Source: Sphaerotilus montanus (GTDB lineage Bacteria; Pseudomonadota; Gammaproteobacteria; Burkholderiales; Burkholderiaceae_C). Taken from it: a DNA stretch of 64,000 nucleotides. This document shows positions 1 through 8,383 of this stretch, in pieces (positions within the stretch are counted from its first letter, which is position 1; the number at the start of each line of letters is the position of its first letter). The position numbers and the translations under genes were made by a program. The notes under the pieces are model-generated. The model was not told the DNA's origin. It searched no databases and saw only the letters and a program-made list of their open reading frames with translations. The stretch spans positions 3,968,001 to 4,032,000 of the forward strand of contig NZ_JACCFH010000001.1 of assembly GCF_013410775.1 (NCBI RefSeq), read 5' to 3'.

Positions 1-1156
1 GGGAGGGTGCACGCGACACGCGCGTCCACCACTGCGAAAACGAGGTGCAGGGTCGGTCCACTTCGGGAAACAGCGCTTCGGCTGGCCGGCTGGTGGCGAA
101 GGTGTCGAGGGTGCGCTGCAGGTGCAGGTTGCCGGTGGTCTGCACCGAGCGTGCGCCCTGCAGCACCTGGCGCCAGTCCCGCGCCGTGGCCCGCCAGCGG
201 TGCGGCGTCAGCTCGGCCATGCGCTGGCCGACGAACTGCCAGCGGGCCGCGCTCCACGGCCGCAGGTTGTGCACTTCGTTCACCACCAGGCCGAGCACGA
301 CCGTGTCCGCCGGCAACTCGGCCGGCAAATCGCCCAGCGCCCAGGGGTGGACCAGCCAGATGTCCCGGCCTTGCAACAGGGCGGCATCGGGCGAGGTGAA
401 TTCCAGCGCCGCGGGTGGCGAGGACAGCAGCGGCGGCTCTTCGACGCCCTGCGGCAGGGGCTGGGTCGGCACCGGCCGGGGCAGGCGCGCGATGCGGTCG
501 AGCAGCTCGTAGGGCACATCGAGCACCGTCCCCGGGCTGTGCCAGGCCGGTGGCGCGTGGCAGGCGACGTTGTCCGCGTTGAACAGGTAGGGCTTGTGGC
601 TGCTGGTGCCGGCGACCCACTGCCAGCTCAGGTGGTTGCTGGCCACGTCGCCGTCGAGCAGGTGGCCGATCAGCCATTCCGCGCCGCTGCGCCAGTGGAC
701 CTTGCGCAGGTGCACGAGGTAGCTGGCCAGCCAGAGGCGGGCGTGGTTGTGCAGGGTGCCGGTCGCGTAGAGCGTGCGCACGGCCTGGTCGATCACCGGC
801 AGGCCGGTGCGCGCCTCGCGCACGTCCAGCGGCACACCGCGGGCATAGGCGCCATCCGGCAGCGGACCTTCGTGCAGCGAGCGCAGGATGGCATCACCGC
901 GGTGCGACCAGACGTGCTGGAAGTAGCCGCGCCAGCCGAGCTCGAACACCAGCTTGTGCTGGCCATCGATGCGCTGGTCCGCCGGCTGGGCCGCAGCGAT
1001 GCCGGCGAGCACCTGCGGCAAGGTGAGCACACCGTGGGTGATCCAGGGCGACAGACCGGTGACGGCACCGTCCAGCGCGTTGCGTGTCCGGGCGTAGGCC
1101 CGGGCATCGACGGCGGCCAGACGTGCCTGGGCCGCGGCGAGGGTGGGAGCAACCAT
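1..1156 (-). CDS. Photolyase/cryptochrome-family FAD protein with permuted domains (partial, 3' end outside window)
   Basis: The gene runs off the left edge of the window; 385 codons are visible. It starts at an ATG (1156) only 15 bp after the stop of the neighbouring FAD oxidoreductase, so the two are almost certainly co-transcribed. Residues 1 to about 190 are the helical FAD-binding half of DNA photolyases: a GLSPWITHGVL stretch, a WRGYFQHVW segment, and the ASNHLSWQWVAGTSSHKPYLF flavin pocket, followed by NADNVACHAPPAW. The alpha/beta segment that normally comes first seems to follow instead (around 245 to 330: HPWALGDLP, then LVVNEVHNLRPWSAARW). Photolyases repair pyrimidine dimers with blue light. 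The protein could be a true repair enzyme or a photoreceptor; the sequence does not decide this. Family assignment is confident, activity is inferred. Confidence 0.85.
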   Translation of the reverse strand, partial: MVAPTLAAAQARLAAVDARAYARTRNALDGAVTGLSPWITHGVLTLPQVLAGIAAAQPADQRIDGQHKLVFELGWRGYFQHVWSHRGDAILRSLHEGPLPDGAYARGVPLDVREARTGLPVIDQAVRTLYATGTLHNHARLWLASYLVHLRKVHWRSGAEWLIGHLLDGDVASNHLSWQWVAGTSSHKPYLFNADNVACHAPPAWHSPGTVLDVPYELLDRIARLPRPVPTQPLPQGVEEPPLLSSPPAALEFTSPDAALLQGRDIWLVHPWALGDLPAELPADTVVLGLVVNEVHNLRPWSAARWQFVGQRMAELTPHRWRATARDWRQVLQGARSVQTTGNLHLQRTLDTFATSRPAEALFPEVDRPCTSFSQWWTRVSRAPS

Positions 1157-1171
1157 GGGCACGGTGTCCGC

Positions 1172-2245
1172 TCACGTCCGGGCAAAGCGGGCCGCGCCGC
1201 TGCCGGCCGTGCGCCGTGTGGCGGGTGCCGACAGGACCGCGTGTGCCATGTCCAGCCCGGAGAGAAAGGCCGCTTCCGCGTGGGCCCCCACCAGAAAATC
1301 CCCGCAGACACCCAGCCCCCTGGCGGCATCCCACCAGCAGCCGGGCGTGCCCAGCGGCACGCGGGCAGGGCGGGCGTAGAGCCAGCGGTGGACCGTGCTG
1401 TGGCACCAGCGCACCTCGCCGCCCGGGTTGATCGCTGCCCGCAAGGCATCGCGCAGCGCCTTGGACACGCCGGCCGGATGGTCCTCCAGGTGGCTGGCGG
1501 ACCACGCCGCGCTGGCCTGTGCCACCCAGACCGCGTGGCCGGGCGTGGTCTGGCGGCCCGGCTTGCGGTCATTGCGGACAATGCTGGCCAGCGGCCCGCG
1601 GGTCGGCTGCAGCAGATCGAACGCCGGCCCCGGCGGCGTGTCGGTCACCGCCATCAGCGTCCAGCAGGCCTGCATCGGCACCTGCGCTGCGGCTTCGCTC
1701 CAGCCGGTGGCGTGCGGGCGCAGCAGCGGTGCCGCCTGGGCGGGGGGCAGGGCCAGCACCACCTGGTCGAAGCGCCCCGGCCAGAGACCGCTGTTGCGCT
1801 CGATCTGCCAGCCGCCGCGGATCCGGTGCAGGCCGGTGACCGGCTCGCCGGTGTGGACGTGGACGTCCAGCGACCCGATCAGGGCATGGCACAGCGCCGG
1901 CATGCCCGGCACGGCGACGAAATGGTCGCCGCCCGCTGCCGCCCAGTGCGCGATCCAGCCATCGGCCAGCCCCTGCTGCACGACGGCCTGGAACGCCAGG
2001 CTGTGCGCCTCGAAGCCGACCGCGCCGTGGTCGAACTGCACCGGCTGTTCCACGCCGAGCGCATCGGTCCAGACCGTGCGCCGCGTGGACAGGCGCCCGC
2101 CGATGCCGCGCGACTTGTCGAACAGCGTCACCTGCGCGCCGCTGCTGGCCAGCGTGCGGGCGCAGGCGGCACCGGCCAGGCCTGCGCCGACGATGGCGAT
2201 CCGGGGGGTGGCACGGGTGGGATGGAGTGGTGTGGCGGTCTGCAT
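1172..2245 (-). CDS. NAD/FAD-dependent oxidoreductase, COG3380 (renalase/amine-oxidase fold)
   Basis: The 357-residue protein opens with a dinucleotide-binding motif, IAIVGAGLAGAACARTL (about residues 14-30), followed by a second flavin-contact segment, FDKSRGIGGRLSTRR. This is the pattern of the predicted FAD-dependent oxidoreductases of COG3380, related to renalase. There is no signal peptide, so it should be cytoplasmic. The substrate is unknown. It is the first gene of a two-gene leftward operon with the photolyase-family gene, and this pairing recurs in proteobacteria, which suggests a light- or flavin-related role. The ATG at 2245 is the natural start because the GxGxxG motif follows at once. 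It faces a MerR-type regulator across a 104-bp intergenic region. Confidence 0.85.
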   Translation of the reverse strand: MQTATPLHPTRATPRIAIVGAGLAGAACARTLASSGAQVTLFDKSRGIGGRLSTRRTVWTDALGVEQPVQFDHGAVGFEAHSLAFQAVVQQGLADGWIAHWAAAGGDHFVAVPGMPALCHALIGSLDVHVHTGEPVTGLHRIRGGWQIERNSGLWPGRFDQVVLALPPAQAAPLLRPHATGWSEAAAQVPMQACWTLMAVTDTPPGPAFDLLQPTRGPLASIVRNDRKPGRQTTPGHAVWVAQASAAWSASHLEDHPAGVSKALRDALRAAINPGGEVRWCHSTVHRWLYARPARVPLGTPGCWWDAARGLGVCGDFLVGAHAEAAFLSGLDMAHAVLSAPATRRTAGSGAARFART

Positions 2246-2349
2246 GGTGACGCCATCATGTCCTCTTTTTGTGCCGGGTCAAATGCATGTCGGCATGGTG
2301 TGAAGCGGTAATCGGCGTCAAGATGGCGTCAAACCAGTGAGGCCTTCCC
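2246..2349. promoter_or_regulatory. Divergent promoter region with repeated TTGACGCC-type boxes
   Basis: Between the oxidoreductase and the MerR-type gene, GGCGTCAA occurs at 2314-2321 and again at 2325-2332, exactly 11 bp apart (one helical turn). TGACGCCATC at 2248-2257 is the exact inverse of GATGGCGTCA at 2322-2331. The same TTGACGCC octamer appears once more at 3429-3436, over the stop codon of the MerR-type gene and upstream of yegP. The repeats are seen directly; that they are the operator of the adjacent MerR regulator is inference. One copy could simply serve as a -35 element. Confidence 0.5.
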
Positions 2350-3432
2350 ATGAAACTCCGCACCCCAGCCACGCCGTCCACCGCATCCTCCCCCGTGCCG
2401 GATCCCGCCGAAGACCGCAGCCCGCGCTTCCGCAGCGCCGCCGTCGCCCGCATGACGGGCATCGCGGTGGCCACGCTGCGGGTGTGGGAGCGGCGTTACC
2501 GCGTCGTCGCGCCGCCGCAGTCGGCCACCGGGCACCGGCTGTATTCGTCGGCGAACGTGCGCCGGCTCGGTCTGATCCGGGCCTTGATCGACCGCGGCCA
2601 CGCCATCGGCACCCTGGCGCCGCTGGACGATGCCGCGCTGCAGCGCCTGCTGATGACGGCCGTCCCCGTGGAGCGCGCCACCCTGTCGCCCGAGGAGACC
2701 GGCCCGGCCGACGGGCCGCACGGACACACCCGCGCGGCGCTGCCCGACGTGCCGGATCTGGGCATCTGGGCGCTCGGCCGCACGCTGCCTGCCGCGGTGG
2801 TCGAGCAGGCCAGCCGGCTCGCCGGCACGCCGCAGCTGCAGACCTGGTCCGAACTCGCCCAGGCCGAGGCGGCGCTGACCGGGCCGGGGCAGACGCTGGA
2901 CGTGCTCGCGGTCGAACTCGACACGCTCAATGCCGACCACGCCGACCGCCTGCTGGCGCTGCGCAGCCGGGTGTCGGCGCGGCAGACGCTGGTCGTGTAC
3001 GGATTCGGTTCGGACGCGGTGGTGCAGCACCTGCGCCGCCAGGGCATCACGGTCTGGCGCGGGCCGATGGGGCGGGCGGAGATGGGGCTGCTGTTGCGCA
3101 CGGTGCTGGGCGTGGCCACCACGTACACCGCGGCGACATCGGCCGAACCGGAGGTGCCACGCCTGTCGCCCGAGGCGCTGGCGCTGGCGGCACGCTCGAC
3201 CAGCCGGGTGCTGTGCGAGTGTCCGCGCCACCTGGCCGAGCTGATCCAGCTGCTGGGCGACTTCGAGGACTACAGCGACCAGTGCGCCGTCGATTCGCCC
3301 GCCGACCGCCAGCTGCACGACGACCTGGGCGCTGCGGCGCGCCATGCGCGGGGCGAATTCGAGCAGGCGCTGCGCCGGCTGGCCGCCGAGGAGGGCTGGT
3401 CGCTGGCCGGGGGTCGGCCGCGCCAATCTTGA
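2350..3432 (+). CDS. MerR-family regulator, CarH/LitR-like architecture without an obvious B12 ligand
   Basis: The 360-residue protein has an N-terminal MerR winged helix (about residues 29-75; RMTGIAVATLRVWERRY, then GHRLYSS) preceded by a Pro/Ala-rich leader. Residues 150-265 have the size and pattern of the helical plus Rossmann cobalamin-binding region of CarH/LitR photosensors (LDVLAVELDTL, then TLVVYGFGSDAVVQHLRRQG). However, I cannot find the ExHxxG-type segment that supplies the lower histidine ligand in B12-binding relatives. It diverges from a photolyase-family operon, the usual setting for LitR-type regulators, so light- or stress-controlled expression of those genes is a fair inference. 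If cobalamin is not bound, the C-terminal half may sense something else. Confidence 0.8.
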   Translation: MKLRTPATPSTASSPVPDPAEDRSPRFRSAAVARMTGIAVATLRVWERRYRVVAPPQSATGHRLYSSANVRRLGLIRALIDRGHAIGTLAPLDDAALQRLLMTAVPVERATLSPEETGPADGPHGHTRAALPDVPDLGIWALGRTLPAAVVEQASRLAGTPQLQTWSELAQAEAALTGPGQTLDVLAVELDTLNADHADRLLALRSRVSARQTLVVYGFGSDAVVQHLRRQGITVWRGPMGRAEMGLLLRTVLGVATTYTAATSAEPEVPRLSPEALALAARSTSRVLCECPRHLAELIQLLGDFEDYSDQCAVDSPADRQLHDDLGAAARHARGEFEQALRRLAAEEGWSLAGGRPRQS

Positions 3433-3562
3433 CGCCAGCTGAACCCCGGGTTCCTCCGAACGGCGACATCGGATTCCTCGTCTATTCTTCAGCCGCGACG
3501 CGCTCGCAGCGTCGCAGCCAGGCACCACGATGGTGTCCAAAAACTAACGAAGGAGTCGCCAC

Positions 3563-3904
3563 ATGGCAGGTACGTTCGAGCTCAAGGCCGCTGGCCAGGA
3601 CCAGTTCCGCTTCTCGCTGAAAGCGGGCAATCACCAGACCATCCTCACCAGCCAGTCCTACGCCAGCAAGGTGTCGGCGCTGAATGGCATCGAGTCGGTG
3701 CGCACCAACAGCCAGCTGGAGGCACGCTTCGACCGCCGCACCTCCAAGGCCGGCGAGCCGTATTTCGTGCTCACGGCCGGCAATGGCCAGATCATCGGCC
3801 AGAGCGAGATGTACTCGTCCGCCGCGGCGATGGAAAACGGCATCCAGTCCGTCACCCGCAATGGTGCGGATGCCGTGCTCAAGGACCTGACCGCCGAGGT
3901 CTGA
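3563..3904 (+). CDS. yegP: YegP family protein (two DUF1508 repeats)
   Basis: The 113-residue protein is built from two copies of a roughly 50-residue DUF1508 unit: FRFSLKAGNHQTILTSQSY... and YFVLTAGNGQIIGQSEMY..., each followed by a Ser/Ala-rich helix and a Gly-Ile-Gln/Glu-Ser-Val turn. This matches YegP of enterobacteria in length and arrangement. The family has a small beta-alpha fold and no known enzymatic activity. The ATG at 3563 is preceded by an AAGGAG ribosome-binding site (about 3550), which fixes the start. It is monocistronic, followed by a GC-rich stem-loop and then the insertion sequence. Identification is confident; function is unknown. Confidence 0.92.
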   Translation: MAGTFELKAAGQDQFRFSLKAGNHQTILTSQSYASKVSALNGIESVRTNSQLEARFDRRTSKAGEPYFVLTAGNGQIIGQSEMYSSAAAMENGIQSVTRNGADAVLKDLTAEV

Positions 3905-3923
3905 ACGCCGAGGCACAGGCCCA

Positions 3924-3942
3924 CGTCGCCGCCACGGCGACG
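3924..3942. terminator. GC-rich stem-loop after yegP
   Basis: CGTCGCC (3924-3930) and GGCGACG (3936-3942) form a perfect 7-bp stem with a 5-nt loop, 20 bp after the yegP stop. There is no T-run behind it, so it is at best an imperfect or 3'-end-stabilising terminator. Confidence 0.4.
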
Positions 3943-3966
3943 GCTGGCCGACAGATTGGGTTTCTA

Positions 3967-5245
3967 GGGCACTTCTAGAAACCGACCCTGACCGCCACCT
4001 GAGCCGCGCGCTGCGGCAAGATGCCGCCCCATGATCACACCCCGCACCAAGCCATCGAGCTTCTTTCCTGAGGAGGCCGCGGACGACCTGTTCGTGGTGC
4101 AGCAGCGCAAGGCCAAGCTGGAGGGCTACGTGCAGACGCTGGCGGCGATGGACGAACTGATCGACTTCGCAGCGATGGCCTCGGCGGTGGACAAGGCCTG
4201 CCCTCGCGCTGACCGCAGCAAGGGCGGACGCCCGCCGTACCCGACCGAGGCGCTGGTGCGCATGGTGTTCCTGCAGGGGCTGTACAACCTGTCGGACGAG
4301 CAGTGCGAGCACCAGGTGCTGGACAGGCTGAGCTTCCAGCGCTTCTGCCGGCTGGACGGCGCGCTGAACATTCCGGACGCACGCACGCTGTGGAACTTCC
4401 GGCAGCGGCTGGCCGAAGGCGGGCTGGGCGGCCGGGCGATTTTCGAGGCGTTGAGCCAGCAGTTGCAGCGGCACGGCTTCATCCCGAGGGGCGGGCAGAT
4501 CGTGGACGCCAGCATCGTGCAGGCGCCGATCACGCAGGCCAACGCCCGGGAGCGCGAGGCGCTGAACAAGGGGGAGGCGCCCGAGGGCTGGAGCAAGAAG
4601 CGCCTGGCGCACACCGACCGGGACGCGCGCTGGACGCAAAAGCACGGCAAGTCGTACTACGGCTACAAGCTGCACGGCAACGTGGACGCACGCTACAAGC
4701 TGATCCGCCAGATGAAGATCACGGCGGCCAACGCCGACGACGGACAGCAACTGCCCGACGTGCTGCAGGTGGCGAATACGCGCAAGCGGCTGCTGGCCGA
4801 CCGGGGCTACGACAGCGCGGCCAACCGCCAGACGCTGCAGCAGCACGGACTGGCCGACGGCATCGCACGTCGCGCCAAGCCAGGGCAGACGGCCAAGGTT
4901 CGACTCAAGCAGCGCAACAAGACGATCAACCGCACGCGGGCGCGGGTCGAGCACGTCTTTGCGGCGCTGAGCCAGCAGGGCGGCAAGTGCGTGCGGGCGA
5001 TGACGCTGGCGCGCAATGCGCTGGCGATCACGCTGCAGTGCGCGGCCTACAACGCACGCAGGCTGGTGTGGCTGGTCAAGAGCGCAGGTCCGTCCGCACA
5101 GCCCGCGTGAGGGGCAAAACCCCGTCGCGGGGTACCGCGACGGTGGGGACAGGGGCTCGCCGCCGTCATCCACTGCTCGTCTGAGCTGGATTTGTGCAGG
5201 CTCAGACCAGGTTCAGGGCTGCAGGGCCGGTTTCTAGAAGTGCCC
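3967..5245 (+). mobile_element. IS5-family insertion sequence, copy 1 (1279 bp)
   Basis: The element is bounded by inverted repeats reading GGGCACTTCTAGAAACCG(A/G)CCCTG on both ends and contains one transposase gene. It is flanked by a 4-bp target duplication, TCTA, at 3963-3966 and 5246-5249. Two more copies of exactly the same length lie at 53618-54896 and 54901-56179 in the opposite orientation. Removing the element restores a GGTTTCTAGAATGTGC sequence, which itself resembles the element's own end (GGTTTCTAGAAGTGCCC). The right end lies only 14 bp before the start codon of the GDT1-family gene, so it has displaced that gene's native upstream region. Confidence 0.96.
4031..5110 (+). CDS. 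IS5-family DDE transposase (IS copy 1)
   Basis: The intact 359-residue transposase has an N-terminal DNA-binding region with the RPPYPTEALVRMVFLQGLYNLSDEQ segment typical of IS5-type enzymes, then a DDE catalytic core: Asp159 in QIVDASIV, Asp257 in LLADRGYDS, and Glu307 in RTRARVEHVFAAL. It cuts and joins the element's ends. It differs from copies 2 and 3 at only a few residues, for example Ser51 instead of Ala, and Pro instead of Ala near the C-terminus. All three copies are open, so the element was active recently. Confidence 0.96.
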   Translation: MITPRTKPSSFFPEEAADDLFVVQQRKAKLEGYVQTLAAMDELIDFAAMASAVDKACPRADRSKGGRPPYPTEALVRMVFLQGLYNLSDEQCEHQVLDRLSFQRFCRLDGALNIPDARTLWNFRQRLAEGGLGGRAIFEALSQQLQRHGFIPRGGQIVDASIVQAPITQANAREREALNKGEAPEGWSKKRLAHTDRDARWTQKHGKSYYGYKLHGNVDARYKLIRQMKITAANADDGQQLPDVLQVANTRKRLLADRGYDSAANRQTLQQHGLADGIARRAKPGQTAKVRLKQRNKTINRTRARVEHVFAALSQQGGKCVRAMTLARNALAITLQCAAYNARRLVWLVKSAGPSAQPA

Positions 5246-5259
5246 TCTAGAATGTGCGC

Positions 5260-5829
5260 ATGGAACCCTTTCTCATCTCCACTGGTGTCGTCGCCCTCGG
5301 CGAAATCGGCGACAAGACCCAGCTGCTGGCCCTGCTGCTGGCCGCGCGCTTTCGCAGGCCGGTGCCGATCATCCTCGGCATCTTCGTGGCCACCGTGCTC
5401 AACCATGCGCTGGCGGGCGTGGTCGGAGAGACCGTGGCGCGCTTTCTCGGCCCGGACCTGCTGCGCTGGGTGATCGGCGTGTCCTTCCTCGCGATGGCCG
5501 CCTGGATGCTGGTGCCTGACGAGATCGACGACGCCGAAGGCGGCACGCAGCGCTTCGGCGTCTTCGGCACCACGGTCATCGCCTTCTTCCTCGCCGAGAT
5601 GGGCGACAAGACGCAGATCGCCACCGTGGCACTGGCGGCGCGCTACAGCGACCTGTTCCAGGTGGTCGCCGGTACCACCGTCGGCATGATGCTGGCGAAC
5701 GTGCCTGCCGTGCTGCTGGGCGACCGGGCGGCCCGCGCGATCCCGATGAAGCTGGTCCACGCCATTGCGGCCGGCATCTTCGCGGTGCTCGGCGTGCTGA
5801 CCCTGTTCAATGTCGGTCGTCTGTTCTGA
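5260..5829 (+). CDS. GDT1/TMEM165 family (UPF0016) divalent-cation exporter
   Basis: The 189-residue integral membrane protein contains the two inverted copies of the family signature: ALGEIGDKTQLLALLLAARF (about residues 12-31) and FFLAEMGDKTQIATVALAAR (about 110-129), with six hydrophobic segments. The E-x-G-D-(K/R)-(T/S) motifs line the transport path. Bacterial members (MneA, MntX) export manganese, and others handle calcium or protons; manganese is the likelier substrate but is inferred. The ATG at 5260 is used here; an in-frame GTG at 5254 is possible. An insertion sequence ends 14 bp upstream, so there is no room for the manganese riboswitch that often controls these genes, and transcription may depend on the element or on the restored TAGAAT box at 5248-5253. 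Its 3' end overlaps the convergent HMG-CoA lyase gene by 23 bp. Confidence 0.9.
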   Translation: MEPFLISTGVVALGEIGDKTQLLALLLAARFRRPVPIILGIFVATVLNHALAGVVGETVARFLGPDLLRWVIGVSFLAMAAWMLVPDEIDDAEGGTQRFGVFGTTVIAFFLAEMGDKTQIATVALAARYSDLFQVVAGTTVGMMLANVPAVLLGDRAARAIPMKLVHAIAAGIFAVLGVLTLFNVGRLF

Positions 5830-6829
5830 TCTGACCTGATCGTTCCGGTCCGCCCGGGCGGCGGTCCGGGAATCCTGCAGGCACACCAGCGTCCGGCACC
5901 ATGCCGTAGAGCGGCTCGCCGGGCAGTCCGGCCCGCAGGGTTTCCCGCGCTGCGATCAGTCGTGCCAGATCGACCCCGGTGTCCACGCCCATCGCCTCGA
6001 ACATGAAGACCAGGTCCTCGGTCACGACATTGCCGGACGCGCCGGGCGCGTAGGGGCAGCCGCCCAGTCCGCCGAGCGAGGCATCGAAGGTCCGCACGCC
6101 CACGTCCCACGCCGCCAGGCAGTTCGCCAGCCCGAGCCCGCGCGTGTTGTGCAGGTGCGCCGAGCCGGTCTTGTCGCCAATGGCGGCCCGCACGCGCCCG
6201 AACAGCCGCCGCACCTGCGCCGGATTGGCCATGCCGGTGGTGTCCGACAGGCCGATCTCGTCGACCCCGGCGGCGACCAGCTGCCCGGCCAGCCAGACCA
6301 CCTCGTCCTCGGGGACTGCGCCCTGGAGCGTGCAGCCGAACGCCGTGGACATGCCGATCTCGACCGGCACGCCCGGCGCCGTCGCGTCCCGCAGCGCGAC
6401 GATCTCGCGCACCACCGCGACCATGTCGATGCGGCTGCGGCGCACGTTGGCGAGCGAGTGCGCCTCGCTGGCCGAGACGGGGACGGTCAGCTTGTGGACG
6501 CCGGCCTCCAGCGCGGCCAGGGCGCCGCGCAGATTGGGCACCAGCGCCATCACGGTCCAGCCGGGCAGGGCGGTCGCGTGGCGCACGATCTCGGCCACAT
6601 CGGCCATCTGCGGCAGCATGCGGGCGGGCACGAAGGAGCCGACCTCGATCTCGCGCAGGCCGCTGGCGTGCAGGGCGTCGATCCAGGCGCGCTTGTGCCG
6701 GGTGGACATCACGGCGGAGACGCTCTGCAGGCCATCGCGCGGTCCCACTTCGCTGATGAGGACGGCCGGGGTGGCCGGCGGGGCAGGGGATTCGGTTGGC
6801 TCGTGCATGGCATCACGATTTTCGTTCAT
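5807..6829 (-). CDS. mvaB: Hydroxymethylglutaryl-CoA lyase
   Basis: This 340-residue HMGL-like TIM-barrel protein would cleave 3-hydroxy-3-methylglutaryl-CoA to acetoacetate and acetyl-CoA, the last step of leucine breakdown. The family motifs are present: [10 protein letters not shown] at the first strand, the metal-binding HLHNTRGLG, and the signature [21 protein letters not shown] carrying the catalytic cysteine. The start is taken at 6829 (MNENRDAM); a start further upstream would run into the divergent creA start at 6841. A hydrophilic, Pro/Gly/Arg-rich tail follows the usual C-terminus and overlaps the end of the GDT1 gene, so the stop codon may have drifted. No other leucine-catabolism genes are adjacent. 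Confidence 0.93.
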   Translation of the reverse strand: MNENRDAMHEPTESPAPPATPAVLISEVGPRDGLQSVSAVMSTRHKRAWIDALHASGLREIEVGSFVPARMLPQMADVAEIVRHATALPGWTVMALVPNLRGALAALEAGVHKLTVPVSASEAHSLANVRRSRIDMVAVVREIVALRDATAPGVPVEIGMSTAFGCTLQGAVPEDEVVWLAGQLVAAGVDEIGLSDTTGMANPAQVRRLFGRVRAAIGDKTGSAHLHNTRGLGLANCLAAWDVGVRTFDASLGGLGGCPYAPGASGNVVTEDLVFMFEAMGVDTGVDLARLIAARETLRAGLPGEPLYGMVPDAGVPAGFPDRRPGGPERSGQIRTDDRH

Positions 6830-6840
6830 CATCACGGCCC

Positions 6841-7347
6841 ATGCAGACACACACCCGATCCCCCCTTCTCGCTTCCCTTCGTGCGGGCCTGGCCCTGTCC
6901 GGTCTGGTCCTGGCGGCCGTGGTGGCCTTGCCGGCCCGCGCCGAGACCCTCGGCGAAGTCAGCACCGTCTTCAAGCTGATCGGCCCGAACCACAAGATCG
7001 TCATCGAGGCCTACGACGACCCGCTGGTCGAAGGTGTCACCTGCTTCGTCTCGCGCGCCAAGACCGGCGGCATCACGGGCGCGGTCGGGCTGGCCACCGA
7101 CAAGTCGGACGCCTCGATCGCCTGTCGCCAGGTGGGCGAGATCAAGATCAAGCAGCCACTGCCGCAGCAGGAGGACGTGTTCAGCGAGCGCCTGTCGATC
7201 CTGTTCAAGCGCCTGCGCATCGTGCGCGTGGTCGATGCGAAGCGGCAGTCGCTGGTCTACATGACCTACTCGGAAAAGCTCATCGAAGGCTCGCCCAAGA
7301 ACAGCATCACCGCGGTGCCGGTGGGCAAGCCGATTCCGGTGAAGTGA
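6841..7347 (+). CDS. creA: CreA family periplasmic protein
   Basis: The 168-residue protein has a cleavable signal peptide (hydrophobic core [19 protein letters not shown], cut after ARA near residue 36). The mature part matches CreA throughout: [45 protein letters not shown], and [15 protein letters not shown]. The family is widespread in proteobacteria and has no established biochemical role. The two cysteines in the mature part would allow a disulfide in the periplasm. The ATG at 6841 gives the correct signal peptide. The gene starts 11 bp from the divergent HMG-CoA lyase start and overlaps the end of the convergent LysR gene by 41 bp. Confidence 0.93.
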   Translation: MQTHTRSPLLASLRAGLALSGLVLAAVVALPARAETLGEVSTVFKLIGPNHKIVIEAYDDPLVEGVTCFVSRAKTGGITGAVGLATDKSDASIACRQVGEIKIKQPLPQQEDVFSERLSILFKRLRIVRVVDAKRQSLVYMTYSEKLIEGSPKNSITAVPVGKPIPVK

Positions 7348-8272
7348 CGGGCAAGGCCGCCGGGGAGTGCCCCAGCGCGCACAGCAGCATGTCCAGAAAC
7401 ACCCGCGTCTTGGCCGGCATCAGCCGCCGGCCCGGGAACACCGCCCACGCCGTCGGACTCGGCAGGCACCACGCGGGCAACACCCGCCGCAGCCGGCCCT
7501 GGCGCACGCCGGCCTGCGCGAAGTAGTCGGGCACGGCGACGATGCCCGCGCCGGCCCGCGCCAGGCGGATCAGCGCCTCCGGTGAATTGGCGCCGATCCG
7601 CCCCGGTGGCACGCCCTGCCAGCGGTCATCGCCGCGCAGCAGTGTCCAGGGGACCGGGTCGCCGTTGCTGCCCAACTGGCGCACGGCGTCGTGCGTGGCC
7701 AGATCGGCGGGTTGCTGCGGCTCGCCGCGCTCGGCCAGATAGCCCGGCGCGGCGTACAGGCCGGCATTGAACGCGGTGAGGCGCCGCGCCGCGAGCAGGT
7801 TGTCGTCCGGCAGGTCGCCGATCCGCACCGCCAGATCGAAGCCTTCGCCGAGCAGGTCGACGCGCCGAGGCGAGAGGTCCAGCTCCAGCGAGATCGCCGG
7901 GTGCAGCGCGACGAAGGCCGCCAGCGCGTCAACCAGCAGCAGGTTGGCGAAGTCGCTGGGCATCGACACCCGCAGCCGGCCGCTCGGTGCTGCCTGGCGG
8001 TGTGCGCTCAGCGCGGCCACGGCATCGACCTCGGCGGCCACCAGCTGGGCGTGTTCGAGCAGTTGCTCGCCGAACTCGGTGAGTGTCTGCCGCCGCGTGG
8101 TGCGCAGCAGCAGGCGTTCGCCGAGCCGTTGTTCCAGTGCCGCCAGCCGGCGCGAGACGGTCGACTTGGGCCAGCCGAGCTGCTCGGCGGCGCGGCTGAA
8201 GCTGCCCAGCTCCGCCACGCGGGCGAAGATGAGCAGGTCGTTCGGGTCGATTGGAAGTTCAGATTGTTCCAT
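7307..8272 (-). CDS. LysR-family transcriptional regulator
   Basis: The 321-residue protein has an N-terminal LysR winged helix (about residues 9-66; [40 protein letters not shown]) and a substrate-binding domain (about 95-300) of the CrgA-like group. It is divergent from an FMN azoreductase gene, the usual arrangement in which the regulator controls the neighbour and itself. The ATG at 8272 is chosen over an earlier in-frame start because a perfect palindrome, GATTGTTCCA-TGGG-TGGAACAATC in half-sites, sits exactly across it and looks like the operator. The effector is unknown; quinones or electrophiles would suit an azoreductase regulator, but this is inference. Confidence 0.92.
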   Translation of the reverse strand: MEQSELPIDPNDLLIFARVAELGSFSRAAEQLGWPKSTVSRRLAALEQRLGERLLLRTTRRQTLTEFGEQLLEHAQLVAAEVDAVAALSAHRQAAPSGRLRVSMPSDFANLLLVDALAAFVALHPAISLELDLSPRRVDLLGEGFDLAVRIGDLPDDNLLAARRLTAFNAGLYAAPGYLAERGEPQQPADLATHDAVRQLGSNGDPVPWTLLRGDDRWQGVPPGRIGANSPEALIRLARAGAGIVAVPDYFAQAGVRQGRLRRVLPAWCLPSPTAWAVFPGRRLMPAKTRVFLDMLLCALGHSPAALPVTSPESACPPAPR

Positions 8273-8285
8273 GGGTGGAACAATC
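8262..8285. promoter_or_regulatory. Palindromic operator candidate over the lysR start codon
   Basis: GATTGTTCCA (8262-8271) and TGGAACAATC (8276-8285) are exact inverse repeats separated by TGGG. The lysR ATG (8272-8270) lies inside. A 10-bp perfect half-site repeat about 100 bp from the azoreductase start fits a LysR-type site used for autoregulation and activation of the neighbour. The protein that binds it is inferred. Confidence 0.65.
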
Positions 8286-8383
8286 ATATCCATTCGGAGG
8301 GATTCCGGCGTGGATTGGTGGTGTCTACAGTGCAGTCATTCCTTCCACCTCTGCAGATCTCTGCAAACGCCCAGGACACCGCC

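Noticed and set aside
1-1156. Truncated photolyase pseudogene lacking its N-terminal domain
   Set aside because: The frame is intact, starts properly 15 bp after its operon partner, and the missing domain appears to follow the FAD part, so permutation is the better explanation.
5807-5850. Frameshift at the end of the HMG-CoA lyase gene
   Set aside because: The tail after the usual C-terminus is unusual and overlaps the convergent gene, but the core is intact and no alternative frame restores a better ending.
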